A DNA stretch of 64,000 nt. Origin: Microbacterium sp. 1S1 (lineage in GTDB: Bacteria > Actinomycetota > Actinomycetes > Actinomycetales > Microbacteriaceae). Shown here in pieces: positions 35,174 to 43,897 of this stretch. The position numbers were made by a program, and so were the translations under genes. The stretch is taken from positions 1,798,001-1,862,000 of the forward strand of contig NZ_CP043430.1 of assembly GCF_008271365.1 (NCBI RefSeq). The letters run 5' to 3'. The notes beneath the pieces are model-generated. The model did no database searches and was not told the origin of the DNA. It worked only from the letters and a program-made list of their open reading frames with translations. How positions within the stretch are numbered: the stretch's first letter is position 1; each line of letters begins with the position of its first letter.

Positions 35174-35198
35174 GGGCCCGGGCTGCCGTCCCGGGCCC
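35174..35198. terminator. Bidirectional terminator between the SDR and HAD genes
   Basis: GGGCCCGGG (35174-35182) and CCCGGGCCC (35190-35198) pair across a seven-base loop between convergent stop codons at 35163 and 35203. Confidence 0.65.
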
Positions 35199-35202
35199 GG
35201 CG

Positions 35203-35853
35203 TCAGTCGATCCGGAGCTCGAAGCCGTCGTCGGTCGCGACGACCGCCACCTGGGTGAGGTCGTCGACGTGCGCGGTCGGGGCGTGGGCTCCGGCGTGCG
35301 GGCCGATGCCGATCACTCGCATCCCCGCGGCGTGGGCGGCCTGGATCCCGGCGCCGGAGTCCTCGAACACGACGCAGTCCGCGGGGTCGATGCCGAGGGT
35401 GCGCGCGGCGAGGAGGAAACCCTCCGGGTCCGGCTTCGACGCGGACACGTTCTCCGCGGTGACCGCGAGCTCGGGGACCGTGAGCCCGGCCTGACCCATC
35501 CGCGCGGTCATGAGGGCGACGTTGGCCGAGGTGACCACCGCGTGTGGGAACGGCTGCAGCGCGGCGAGCAGGTCCTCGGCGCCGGGGATGCCGATCACGC
35601 CGTCCACGTCGGAGGCCTCGGTCGCGAGCATGACCTCGTTCTCTCGGAGGTTGATCGCGTGGTCGCGCTCGGGGAGCAGGATCGCCATGCTCTGATGCCC
35701 CTGCCGCCCGTGGATGGTGCGCAGCACGGTCTCCGGGTCGATCCCGTGCGGCTCCGCCCAGGCCAGCCAGAGGCGTTCCACGACGGCGGTCGAGTCGACG
35801 AGGGTGCCGTCCATGTCGAGGAGGGCGGCGCGGGCGCGAAGGATCTCGGTCAC
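35203..35853 (-). CDS. HAD-IA family sugar phosphatase
   Basis: A 216-residue HAD hydrolase with the nucleophile motif LLDMDGTLVDST (residues 11-22), the threonine/serine motif AVVTSAN, the lysine in SASKPDPEGFL and the acidic motif VVFEDSGAGIQAA. This is the pattern of sugar-phosphate phosphatases such as GS1-like and beta-phosphoglucomutase relatives. The start is GTG 35853, and TAGCCT ends six bases before it, so the transcript may be leaderless. It stands alone between the SDR pair and the Liv transporter; its substrate is unknown. Confidence 0.88.
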   Translation of the reverse strand: MTEILRARAALLDMDGTLVDSTAVVERLWLAWAEPHGIDPETVLRTIHGRQGHQSMAILLPERDHAINLRENEVMLATEASDVDGVIGIPGAEDLLAALQPFPHAVVTSANVALMTARMGQAGLTVPELAVTAENVSASKPDPEGFLLAARTLGIDPADCVVFEDSGAGIQAAHAAGMRVIGIGPHAGAHAPTAHVDDLTQVAVVATDDGFELRID

Positions 35854-35900
35854 GCCTTCAGGCTAACCCCCACGCCGTCGACCCACCCCTTTTCGCGCGC

Positions 35901-35934
35901 CCCGGCCCTTTGCGCACGCACGCACGGGGCCGGG
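35901..35934. terminator. Terminator of the Liv transporter operon
   Basis: CCCGGCCC (35901-35908) pairs with GGGCCGGG (35927-35934) around an 18-base loop, 30 bases after the livF stop on the minus strand. Confidence 0.5.
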
Positions 35935-35964
35935 AGGAACGCAACGGGGTGGGTCGATGGGGAG

Positions 35965-36657
35965 TCAGCCGCCGAGGTACGCGCGGTGGAGGAGGGCGGG
36001 GTCGGCCTGGAGAGCGTGGGGAGAGCCCTGGAACGACACGCGGCCGCCGGCGACGACGACCGCCTCCTGCGCGAGACCGAGCGCGAGCTGCGTGAACTGC
36101 TCGACCAGGAGCACCGCCACGCCGGACTCGGCGATCGAGGACACGATCGGCATCAGCCGCAGGAACACCACGGGCGCGAGGCCCAGTGACATCTCGTCGA
36201 TCAGCAGCACCCGGGGCTTCGCCGCGAACGCCCGCGCCAGCACCACCATCTGCTGCTCCCCGCCCGACAGCAGTGCCGTGGGGGAGTCGATCCGCTTCTC
36301 GAGCTCCGGGAAAGGCGCCAGCGCGGCGTCGACCTCCCCGGCGCTCCGTGCCGTGAGGGACAGGTTCTCGCGCACGGTCAGCGACGGGAACACGGCACGG
36401 CCCTGTTCGATGTGGACGATCCCCCGACGGGCACGGGCCACCCGCGACAGCTTGTCGATCGGCTCCCCGTCGAGGAGGATCGACCCCGCCGAGTGCGGCG
36501 TCACGCCGGACACCGCCTCGATCAGGCTCGTCTTGCCCGCGCCGTTCGGCCCCACCAGCGCCAGGACCTCGCCGCCGGAGACCCGCAGCGAGACGTCGGA
36601 GATGACCGGTCCGGCGCCGCGGCTCACCGTCACGCCGTCGAGCACGAGTTCGCTCAT
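35965..36657 (-). CDS. livF: Branched-chain amino acid-type ABC transporter ATPase LivF
   Basis: A 230-residue ATPase with Walker A VGPNGAGKTSL (35-45), signature LLSGGEQQMV and Walker B VLLIDEMSLGLAP, the last being a strong LivF mark. It energises uptake of branched-chain amino acids or related hydrophobic or aromatic acids. The ATG at 36657 overlaps the livM-livG stop by four bases. It ends the transporter operon livK, livH, livM-G, livF. Given the nearby amine and aromatic genes, the substrate need not be a branched-chain amino acid. Confidence 0.94.
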   Translation of the reverse strand: MSELVLDGVTVSRGAGPVISDVSLRVSGGEVLALVGPNGAGKTSLIEAVSGVTPHSAGSILLDGEPIDKLSRVARARRGIVHIEQGRAVFPSLTVRENLSLTARSAGEVDAALAPFPELEKRIDSPTALLSGGEQQMVVLARAFAAKPRVLLIDEMSLGLAPVVFLRLMPIVSSIAESGVAVLLVEQFTQLALGLAQEAVVVAGGRVSFQGSPHALQADPALLHRAYLGG

Positions 36658-38425
36658 TTCAGCAGCTCCGTCTCTCCCATGTACGCCTTGACGACGTCGG
36701 GGTTCGCGAGGACCTCGGCCTGCGGACCGCTCGCGAGGACGCGGCCGAAGTCGAGGACCGTGAGGGTCGGGCACACCGAGCGGACGAGATCCAGGTCGTG
36801 CTCGATGATGACGAGCGCGACGCCGTAGCGTCCGGGGAGCTCACGCAGCCGTGCTGCGAGCGCCAGATGCTCTTCGTGCGAGAGGCCCGCGGCGGGCTCG
36901 TCGAGGATGAGCAGCCGGGGGCGGGCGGCGACGTTCGCGGCGACCTCCACGAGGCGGCGCGTACCGACGTCGACGCTCGAGAGGCGTGCCCGGGCGGGCG
37001 GGCAGCCGAAGAACGCGAGGACCTCGTCGATGTCCGCCGCGGCGAGCCTCCGTCGGGCCACGAAGCGCACGTAGGCGCCCACGGTCAGCGCCGGGGAACA
37101 CGGTCCTGCTGGAACGTCCGCCGGAGTCCGAGCCGGGCGCGGCGGGTGGGGGAGAGCCGCGCGAGGTCGCGGTCGCCGAGGACCACCCGGCCCTCGTGCT
37201 GGGGGAGGAAGCCGCTGATGGCGTCGACGAAGGTCGACTTCCCCGCGCCGTTCGGGCCGATGAGTCCCATGATCGAGGCGGCGGGCACCTGCAGCGAGAC
37301 GGCGTCGAGGGCGGTGAGCGCCCCGAAGCGCACGGTGAGCCCGTCGACCGTCAGCACGGGCGCGCCGTCGACGGCCGCCTCGTCGACGGTCGCCGTCGTG
37401 GTCGTGGTGATCGCGGTCGCATCGGTCCCCGCGTCCGATGGGAGGGCCGTGAGTGCCGCGTTCTTCGTGCGCCGGTCGGCTCGTCGATACAGGAGGTTGC
37501 GGATGCCTTGGCCGAGGTTCGTGCCGCTCGTGAGTGCCTGCACTCCCAGCACACCGAACACGACGAATCCCCAGTCCTGCGGCACGCCCCACCGCTTGAG
37601 CAACTCGGGCACGAGCACCCAGAGCAAGCCGCCGAAGATGGCCATGTCGATGAGGTGGGCGCCGGACATGATGGCGAGCACGTACAGCGCGAGGGACTGC
37701 AGCGGCGTGAAGCTCGACGCGAACGGGAGTTGCGCCTGCCCGGCGAGCAGCCCACCGGAGATGCCGCCGAGGGCCGCCGAGACGGCGAAGGCCGTGAGCT
37801 TCGCGGCCCGCACGCTCTGTCCTGCCGCGGCCGTGCCGCGCTCGGAGAACGCGACCGCCTTCCAACTCGCCCCCCAGCGTCCGCGCTGCAGGAAGAACAC
37901 CGCCAGGCCGCAGACCGCGAGCACGACGATGGAGAGGAAGAAGTACTCCCGGTCGCTCCCGAACAGCGCGGGGCGCTCGATCGCGATGCCGTCCGCGGAA
38001 CCGGGGAACTGGATCTGCACGAGCGTGACGTCCGCGGCCGCCGCGAAGCCCAGCGTCACGACGGCGAGGTTGACGCCGCGCAGCCGCAGGGCCGGGAGCC
38101 CGACGAGGATTCCGACGAGACCGGCGGCGAGGCCGCCGAGCACGAGCCAGACGAGGAAGCCGCCCGGCGCCTGCATCACGTTCAGCAGCGAGAGGATCCA
38201 CGCCCCGACGGCGGCGAACGTGAGCTGGCAGAGGGCGATCATCCCGGCCGAGCCGGTGACGATGCCGAGACCGAGGATCGCGATCGCGGCCGTGACGGCA
38301 CTGATCGCGAGGAAGACGAAGTACCCGGGAAGGGCAGCGCTGAGGAGCGCGCCCACACCGATGCCGACGACGGCGACGGCGAACGGCCAGGCGACCCGGA
38401 ACCAAGGGCGGTCAGCGAGCGGCAT
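36654..38425 (-). pseudogene. LivM-LivG fused permease-ATPase, frameshifted
   Basis: The first 330 or so residues form a LivM-type permease with about ten helices (GSAGMIALCQLTFAAVGAW is diagnostic). After a linker comes a LivG ATPase with Walker A LIGPNGAGKSTF and LRRTFQQDRV. The frame then breaks: the ATPase continues one frame over from LTVGAYVRFVARRR through RLVEVAANVAARPRLLILDEP to the end at 36654. One base is missing near 37093-37101 (GGGG run on the plus strand). Restoring it gives one protein of about 590 residues. The start ATG 38425 has AAGGAGG upstream and overlaps livH by 14 bases. Fused LivM-LivG proteins are known in actinobacteria. Confidence 0.9.
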
Positions 38426-39272
38426 CCCACACCTCCTTGCGTTGCGTCCAGAGCAGCAGGACGACGATGAACAGGAACGGCAGGAAGTTGCGCACGAGCG
38501 CCACTTCGTCGATCTGCGCGACGAGTCCGCCGAGGACGCCGAGGAGCAGCCCGCCGAGCACGGCGAGGTCGAGCCGCCGGAAGCCACCCAGGAGGGCGGC
38601 CGCCGCGGCCGGGACGATCAGCATCGACAAGCTCGTGGCGTCGTTCGACTGCGAGGGCGCGACGATGATGATCGCGATGGCGCTGATGACCCCGGTGACG
38701 AACCACACGGCGATCGACAGCGGCCGGGACCGGATGCCGAGGAGCTCCGCCGTGGTGGGTCGCTCCGACAGTGCGCGCAGCTGGGTGCCGACCCGCGTGC
38801 GGCGCAGCACGATGCGGACGGCCACGGCGGTGATGACGGCCATCGCCACCGTCGCGACGGTGACCTGGCTGATGACGACGCCGCCGAACGAGAACGCCGG
38901 TCCGGCGATGATGGGGGTGAACGGCTGCGGCTTGTTGCCGAACAGGATGAACGACAGGGAGATGAGCAGCAGGAGCGGGCCGACCGTCATGGCCGAGCGG
39001 GTCGTCGTCGAGGCCTCCGCCAGCCAGGTCGCGGCGATGAAACCGATCGCGGCGGCGAGCAGCCCTGCGACGAGGACTCCGAGGATCGAGCCGAGCCAGA
39101 TGGGCAGTCCGATCTCGCGCACGAACCACACGGCGGTGAACGCGCCGAACATGCCGGTCGCAGCCTGGGCGAAGTTCACCACGCGGACGAGTCGCGACAT
39201 GAGGGTGAGGCAGACGCCGAGGACGGCGTAGAGGCCGCCGGCGGCGAGTCCGGCGATGGCGCCTTGCAGCAT
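38412..39272 (-). CDS. livH: Branched-chain amino acid-type ABC transporter permease LivH
   Basis: A 286-residue permease with about eight hydrophobic helices. The N-terminus AGLAAGGLYAVLGVCLTLMSRLVRVVNFAQAATGMFGAF and the conserved ATTELLGI-like segment PTTAELLGIRSRP identify LivH. GAAAGGA lies eight bases before the ATG. It pairs with the LivM half of the next gene to form the membrane channel. Confidence 0.94.
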   Translation of the reverse strand: MLQGAIAGLAAGGLYAVLGVCLTLMSRLVRVVNFAQAATGMFGAFTAVWFVREIGLPIWLGSILGVLVAGLLAAAIGFIAATWLAEASTTTRSAMTVGPLLLLISLSFILFGNKPQPFTPIIAGPAFSFGGVVISQVTVATVAMAVITAVAVRIVLRRTRVGTQLRALSERPTTAELLGIRSRPLSIAVWFVTGVISAIAIIIVAPSQSNDATSLSMLIVPAAAAALLGGFRRLDLAVLGGLLLGVLGGLVAQIDEVALVRNFLPFLFIVVLLLWTQRKEVWDAAR

Positions 39273-39296
39273 GAGGCGTCCTTTCTGGTGAGGGGC

Positions 39297-39344
39297 CTTC
39301 GACAGGCTCAGGGACCGGGTGTGTGATCGCTGAGCCTGTCGAAG
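39297..39344. repeat. Inverted repeat of the CTTCGACAGGCTCAG type
   Basis: CTTCGACAGGCTCAG (39297-39311) and CTGAGCCTGTCGAAG (39330-39344) form a perfect 15-base inverted repeat around an 18-base centre. It lies between livK and livH on the minus strand. This sequence is a familiar dispersed intergenic palindrome in actinobacteria; here it may attenuate transcription between the binding protein and the rest of the operon. Confidence 0.7.
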
Positions 39345-39353
39345 CGCGGTCGA

Positions 39354-40520
39354 CTATTCGCCGATCCGGAGCCAGTCGTCGGCGACCTTCTCCCAGGCGT
39401 TCGTGCCCGACTTCAGGATGATCGGCCAGCCGGCGGTGTTCTGCGTCCCGAAGGCGTACGGCGTGCCCACCATCGGGTTCTCGATCGGCTCCATGCTCTT
39501 CAGCGCCTCGGAGACGCTCTCCCGCGTGATGTCGCCATCGATGCCCTTCAGCACCTCGATGAAGTACGTCGCCGCGAGATAACCGCCCTGACTGAACGAG
39601 GTGAGAGGGATGTCGTTCTCCTCCATCAGCTCCCGCCAGTCCGCGTTGATCTCGTCGTCGTCCGTGAAGGGGTAGAACTCTGCGGGCACATAGATCCCGG
39701 CGCCTGCGTCGTCGATCGCGTCGGCGAAGTTCTCGCTGTAGACGCTCGTGAGGTAGAGCCAGGTGACGTCGTCCCAGCCCTGGGCGTTCGCGGCCTTGAC
39801 CTGTCCGATGGCATCGGGCTCGACAGGGTTGATCGCGAGAGCCTTGCAGCCCTGATCCCGCGCCTTGACGATGTAGGGCGTGTAGTCCGATGCGCCGTAG
39901 GGCACCGTGTCGTCGACGTACTTCGGCTCCTTGCCCGTGATCTCGGTCCACTTGTCGATCGCGGCCTGGTAGGTCGGACGAGTGGAGCCGGCGATCTCGA
40001 GCAGGATGCAGATGTCGTCGAGGCCGAGCACCTCGGAGCCGTACTGCAGTGTGAGGGTCATGTCGTTGAACGGTCCGACATTGGCCGGCGAGATGTTCTC
40101 GCTGTCGAAGCAACCCGTGTCGACGCCGATTCCGGGCATCGAGAGGATGCCCTCCTGCTCGTAGTACTTCGCGTTGATCTCGCACTCGATGAGGCTGGCG
40201 GAGCCCACGAGCGCGACCGCCCCGTCGCTGCCGACGATCTCCCGCGCCGAGGCGGTCGCCGTGGCGGGGTCGCCCTTGTCATCGAGCATCTTGTACTCGA
40301 TGGTGCGGCCGTCGAGACCCCCTTCCTCGTTGAATGCGTCGAAGACGGCGGCAGCCGCCTGCGAGGCTTCGGGGAACGTCGCCGGTCCGCTGATCGTGTT
40401 GACCGAGCCGACGACGATGGGGGCTCCGTCGCCCCCGGCTCCTTCGCCGCCGGCGCAGCCGGCGAGAGCGAGGGCGGCCACGGCGATGAGCGCCGCGGTG
40501 CCGGATGCTCGTCTGTTCAT
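39354..40520 (-). CDS. livK: Liv-type ABC transporter substrate-binding lipoprotein
   Basis: This 388-residue binding protein has a signal peptide with lipobox (ALALAGC, Cys22) and the type I periplasmic-binding fold of the LivJ/LivK family (IVVGSVNTISGPATFPEAS, FNEEGGLDGRTIEYKMLDDKGDP). It captures substrate outside the cell and delivers it to LivH/LivM. GGAGAGG lies upstream of the ATG. As the first gene of the operon it is followed by a strong inverted repeat before livH, as often seen for highly expressed binding proteins. The substrate is not predictable from sequence. Confidence 0.94.
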   Translation of the reverse strand: MNRRASGTAALIAVAALALAGCAGGEGAGGDGAPIVVGSVNTISGPATFPEASQAAAAVFDAFNEEGGLDGRTIEYKMLDDKGDPATATASAREIVGSDGAVALVGSASLIECEINAKYYEQEGILSMPGIGVDTGCFDSENISPANVGPFNDMTLTLQYGSEVLGLDDICILLEIAGSTRPTYQAAIDKWTEITGKEPKYVDDTVPYGASDYTPYIVKARDQGCKALAINPVEPDAIGQVKAANAQGWDDVTWLYLTSVYSENFADAIDDAGAGIYVPAEFYPFTDDDEINADWRELMEENDIPLTSFSQGGYLAATYFIEVLKGIDGDITRESVSEALKSMEPIENPMVGTPYAFGTQNTAGWPIILKSGTNAWEKVADDWLRIGE

Positions 40521-40553
40521 CTGCTTCCTGCCTCTCCTGTTCGGGTCGTGCTG

Positions 40554-40976
40554 TCAGCTCGAAGGCTGGGTCTCTGCGCTCGTCGACGACTCGCGCAGGG
40601 CGCGGTTCACGAGTTCGGTGTCGGTGAACTGCTCGAAGGCGACGATCTCGCCGCCCGCCACACGCCAGACGTGGGCGACGCGGGCGGCGAAGAATCGTCC
40701 CGTGCTCTTGTAGGTGCCGGAGTAGGTGCCGATGCCGACCACGACGTCGCCGCCGTCGACGACCTCATCGATCGCGACGGTGTAGTCGTCCCACTCCTCC
40801 TGGATGCGGCCGAAGACGTTCTCGGCGACCGCGTCCGGCCCGATGTAGGTGCCGGCGTAGGGGAACCCGGCGGCCTCCGTCCACTCGATGTCGGCGGCGA
40901 AGGGCGCGAGCATGCCGTCGAGGTCACCACGGTCGTTGGCGGCGTAGTGCTCGCGGACCAGGTCTGCGTTGCTCAT
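40554..40976 (-). CDS. SnoaL/NTF2-like protein
   Basis: A 140-residue protein with the cone-shaped NTF2-like fold signature: MSNADLVREHYAANDRGDLDGMLAPFAADIEWTE and a C-terminal AHVWRVAGGEIVAFEQFTDT. Such proteins are small-molecule isomerases, hydrolases or binding proteins. AAAGAG precedes the ATG at 40976. It lies between MoaF-family protein 2 and the Liv transporter on the same strand, so it probably acts on the same substrate class. The active site cannot be assigned. Confidence 0.85.
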   Translation of the reverse strand: MSNADLVREHYAANDRGDLDGMLAPFAADIEWTEAAGFPYAGTYIGPDAVAENVFGRIQEEWDDYTVAIDEVVDGGDVVVGIGTYSGTYKSTGRFFAARVAHVWRVAGGEIVAFEQFTDTELVNRALRESSTSAETQPSS

Positions 40977-41000
40977 GTGCTCTCTTTCCGTTCCGGCTCC

Positions 41001-41044
41001 CCGAGCCTGTCGTTGCGTGGGTCCCTGCGCCTGTCGAAGGGCCC
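41001..41044. repeat. Degenerate copies of the dispersed palindrome
   Basis: CCGAGCCTGTCG (41001-41012) and GGTCCCTGCGCCTGTCGAAG (41020-41039) resemble one arm of the repeat at 39297-39344, in the same orientation as each other. They lie between the MoaF-like and SnoaL-like genes. Confidence 0.5.
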
Positions 41045-41053
41045 GTGGATGGG

Positions 41054-41842
41054 TCAGACGGGCTGTGCGTCGGGGTAGGCGACGGCGCCCAGGGGATAGA
41101 TGTGTCCGCCCGCGCGGGAGTGCTCGGACTCGCCGTCGCCGTTGAGTCCGAGGAAGATCCCCGTCGTCATGAGCTGGTAGCCGAGGTCGTGCAGCCAGAC
41201 GCTCGCCACCGCGATCCGGAACTCCCGGAAGCAGAACAGGTAGAGGCCGTCTGCGAACTTCCACACCGTGGAGAGGTCCATGTCGCCGTGACCGCGCTGG
41301 ACGCCCTCGAGGCACTGCCACGCGTAGCGCTGGCTGGAGACGTACACGTGCTCGTACAGGTGGTGGGGGCTGTAGCGGTAGATGTTCCGCTTGCCGATGA
41401 GGTCGCGGCTCGGACCGGGGACCTCTCCGGTCGCGGGGCCGACGTCGGTGGTCGCGGCCCAGAAGTCCTGTCCGACCTGCGGGGTGCCCTCGACGGCTTC
41501 CGCGGCGATACGGGAGCGGATGACCGTGGCACGGTGTGTCGTGGCGGAGAAGACGACCGTGAGGGCCTCGCGCTCGCGGGACTCGAAGGGGACGTTCACG
41601 AACACGACGTCGTCGCGCACGCGGACCGCGTCGTAGGGGTCGCGGCCCGAGGAGCCCAACCCCTCCCAGGCCACGGAGTCCTCGTCGAAGCGGAGGGCGA
41701 GGGTGGTGCCGTCGTCGAGGGTGAGCGTGAGGGCGGTTCCGGCGAGCATCGTGCTCGGCAGGCGGAACGTGTCGATGCCTGCGGCGAACTCGTCGTACGT
41801 GCGCCATTCGTCCAGCGCGGGATCGGCGGAGATGTCGGTCAT
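41054..41842 (-). CDS. MoaF-family protein 2
   Basis: A 262-residue MoaF-like protein: NIYRYSPHHLYEHVYVSSQRY, AWQCLEGVQRG and VWKFADGLYLFCFREF match the family and its paralogue at 30972-31811. The two halves again look lipocalin-like. It is upstream of the SnoaL-like gene and the Liv transporter, and next to a FeaR-like AraC regulator across a repeat array. In enterobacteria FeaR controls amine oxidase genes and moaF belongs to a monoamine regulon, so this association fits amine catabolism. Confidence 0.8.
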   Translation of the reverse strand: MTDISADPALDEWRTYDEFAAGIDTFRLPSTMLAGTALTLTLDDGTTLALRFDEDSVAWEGLGSSGRDPYDAVRVRDDVVFVNVPFESREREALTVVFSATTHRATVIRSRIAAEAVEGTPQVGQDFWAATTDVGPATGEVPGPSRDLIGKRNIYRYSPHHLYEHVYVSSQRYAWQCLEGVQRGHGDMDLSTVWKFADGLYLFCFREFRIAVASVWLHDLGYQLMTTGIFLGLNGDGESEHSRAGGHIYPLGAVAYPDAQPV

Positions 41843-42002
41843 GGGAGTCCTGACGTCGCACTCGGCGGGGCTTCGTCGCCCCGGGCACCGCGTCGTCGCG
41901 ATGCGCTTGCCTCATGCTCCGGCGCGGTCGGGCGCGTGCTCAAGCGCGCGGAGTCCATCCCGCGCCGACAGTCAACCGGCGTGCCCTCCCGGGCAAGTCC
42001 GT

Positions 42003-42126
42003 CCCCGTCTCGTCCCGCCCCCGTCACGTCCCGCCCCCCGTCTCGTCCCGCCCCCGTCCCGTCCCGCTCCCCGTCTCGTCCCGCTCCCCGTCTCGTCCCG
42101 CTCCCGTCTCGTCCCGCTCCCGTCGC
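42003..42126. repeat. Tandem repeat of about 16-17 bases, roughly seven copies
   Basis: CCCGTCTCGTCCCGCTC and close variants follow each other head to tail, with some units of 16 bases. The block directly abuts the first 58-base palindrome of the array at 42127. No gene is seen in 41843-42836 apart from repeats and the likely promoter region of MoaF-family protein 2. Confidence 0.75.
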
Positions 42127-42748
42127 TCGCGGGATCGAAATCGCCCCCGTCCCGCCCGACGGCGGCCCGTTCCTGATCCCGCACGGCCATCCGGCGCGCG
42201 CCGGCGTCTGTGCAGGATGCAAATCGTCCCCGCCGGTCGGAGATGGGGTGCGTTCCTGATCCCGCGCGGAGGGCTGATGCGCGCACAGGGCCCGATGCCG
42301 GTACCGGGTCGCCGGCGCCATCGCGTCGGTGCGGGGCGGAGAATGTCCCCACCAGACGCGCGTCGGGTCCGTTCTTGATCCCGCAGGCGGGCTGCCTCCC
42401 CCCTCACCACACCTCGTGCGCGGCTCGTCGGTGCGGGATCGACAGTGCTCGTGCCGGACGGGGGTGTGGTTCGTGTGCGACCCCGTACGGGCCCTGCGCT
42501 GTCACGTCAGTGCGGGATGCAAACCGTCCCCGTCAGACGCGTGCGGGGAGCGTTCTTGATCCCGCACGCGGGCGCAGTGCCCTCTCGCGCCTCGTGCGGC
42601 TCGTCGGTGCGGGATGCAAACCGACCCTTCCCGACGCGGGCGGGGTGCGTTTCTGATCTCGCACGGGGGTGCGGAGGGCGGGGGAGAAGTGTGCGGGATC
42701 AGGAACGTGCGCGGGGCGGGCGCTGGCGGGACGGTTTTGATCCGGCGC
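42127..42748. repeat. Array 1: seven 58-base imperfect palindromes
   Basis: Units lie at 42127-42184, 42210-42267, 42329-42386, 42431-42488, 42510-42567, 42607-42664 and 42691-42748; each is exactly 58 bases. The left end is GTGCGGGATgcAAACCGtCC and the right end is gCGTTCyTGATCCCGCAC, which is nearly its reverse complement. The central 20 or so bases are GC-rich and variable. Spacers vary from 21 to 61 bases and are not alike, except that two share CTCGTGCG-GGCTCGTCG-type ends. This is not a CRISPR because unit interiors diverge and the spacers are irregular. The units would fold into long hairpins in DNA or RNA. Function is unknown. Confidence 0.85.
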
Positions 42749-42765
42749 GCGGCGATGGGGAGAAC

Positions 42766-42817
42766 GGGGCGAACGGGCGGGGCGAACGGGCGGGGCGAAC
42801 GGGCGGGGCGAACGGGC
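42766..42817. repeat. Four perfect tandem copies of a 13-base unit
   Basis: GGGGCGAACGGGC is repeated four times without change (42766, 42779, 42792 and 42805), flanked by partial copies containing GAGAACGGGGC. It lies between the last 58-base element and the AraC-type gene. Confidence 0.85.
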
Positions 42818-42836
42818 GGGGGAGAACGGGGCGGGG

Positions 42837-43792
42837 TCAGTGGGTGGTGCGGTATTCGCTGGGGAGACGCCGAACGCCGTCTTGAATGCGCGGCTGAAGT
42901 GAGCGGCGTCGACGAAGCCCCAGCGGGCGGCGATCGCGGCGACGGGACGGTCGGCGAGCATGGGGTCGAGCAGGTCGCGGCGGCACTGTTCGAGGCGACG
43001 GGTGCGGATCCACGTCGACACGGTGACCCCCTGCTCCTGGAACAGTCCGTGCAGGTGCCGAGTGGAGATGAAGTGGGCGGCCGCGATCGAGGCCGGACCG
43101 AGGTCCGTGGACGCGAGGTTCCGGTCGATGTGGGAGCGAATCCGCTGCATGAGGGCCCGGTGGGGGTCGGCCGACACCCGGTCGAGTCCGAGCTCCCGCG
43201 TGAACACGGTCGTCACGAGGTCGAGGGCGCTGTGCGCGAGTCGGGCTCCCGTCGTGCCGGCCAGCTCGTCGAGGTTGCCGGCGAGTTGCGTGAGGTACGG
43301 CACGACCATCCCGCCCAGCCCCTCCTGCCCGGAGATGCGGACGGCGGTGAGCTGCCCGATCATGTCTGCCGGGAGGCTGATGAGGTGCTTGGGGAACATG
43401 ACCACCATGGTGCGGAAGTCCTGGTCGAAGACGAGGGAGTACGGCCGATCGGTGTCGTAGACGGCCAGGTCGCCCGGCTGCAGTACGGCCTCGCGGTCGT
43501 CCTGGATGAGCAGACCAGTGCCGGCGAGCATCAGGCTGACCTTGAAGTACGAGCGGTCTCCGCGCGCGATGAGCTCGGTGGTGCGCTCGACGACGTGCGA
43601 CGTCGCCCGGATGTCGTTGACGTGGACCTCGTCGACGGCGGCTCCGCGGATCACCCCGCGGAACTGGTCGGCGCCCGCACTCGACACCTGCAGGGGAACG
43701 AAGGACTCCGAGACGGCAGCGCGGAACTCGCTGATGTTGCGCGCGACGAGGGTCGACACCGACTCGGCGGGGGTGGTGAGGGCACCGTTCAT
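42837..43792 (-). CDS. AraC-family regulator, FeaR-like, frameshifted at the C-terminus
   Basis: The N-terminal 190 residues form the AraC_binding_2 type sensor (VNDIRATSHVVERTTELIARGDRSYFKVSLMLAG), as in FeaR, the activator of amine oxidase and phenylacetaldehyde dehydrogenase genes. The C-terminal 100 residues carry two helix-turn-helix motifs (SIAAAHFISTRHLHGLFQEQG; VAAIAARWGFVDAAHFSRAFKTAFGVSP). After GVSP the frame as given runs on for about 100 low-complexity residues through the repeat array to 42533. Adding one C to the C4 run at 42861-42864 gives the normal ending SEYRTTH and a stop at 42837, for about 318 residues. The latter is adopted here. Confidence 0.87.
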
Positions 43793-43897
43793 GACTGATC
43801 ACCTCGGGCTGGTGGGAACGACGACGTTGTATACGATCCGTTCCGTGATGCTACCACCGGCGACGATCCTGCGGGGATGCCTTCTAGGATGTGAGCC

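Noticed and set aside
36798..39326. Very long plus-strand open frame opposite the Liv genes (842 codons)
   Set aside because: Antisense shadow of livG/livM/livH; composition is typical of GC-rich third-frame translation.
42127..42748. CRISPR array
   Set aside because: Units are 58 bases with variable interiors, spacers range from 21 to 61 bases, and no cas genes are nearby.
42533..42836. C-terminal extension of the AraC-type protein
   Set aside because: It is low-complexity translation of the repeat array caused by a one-base shift; the normal AraC ending lies in the adjacent frame.
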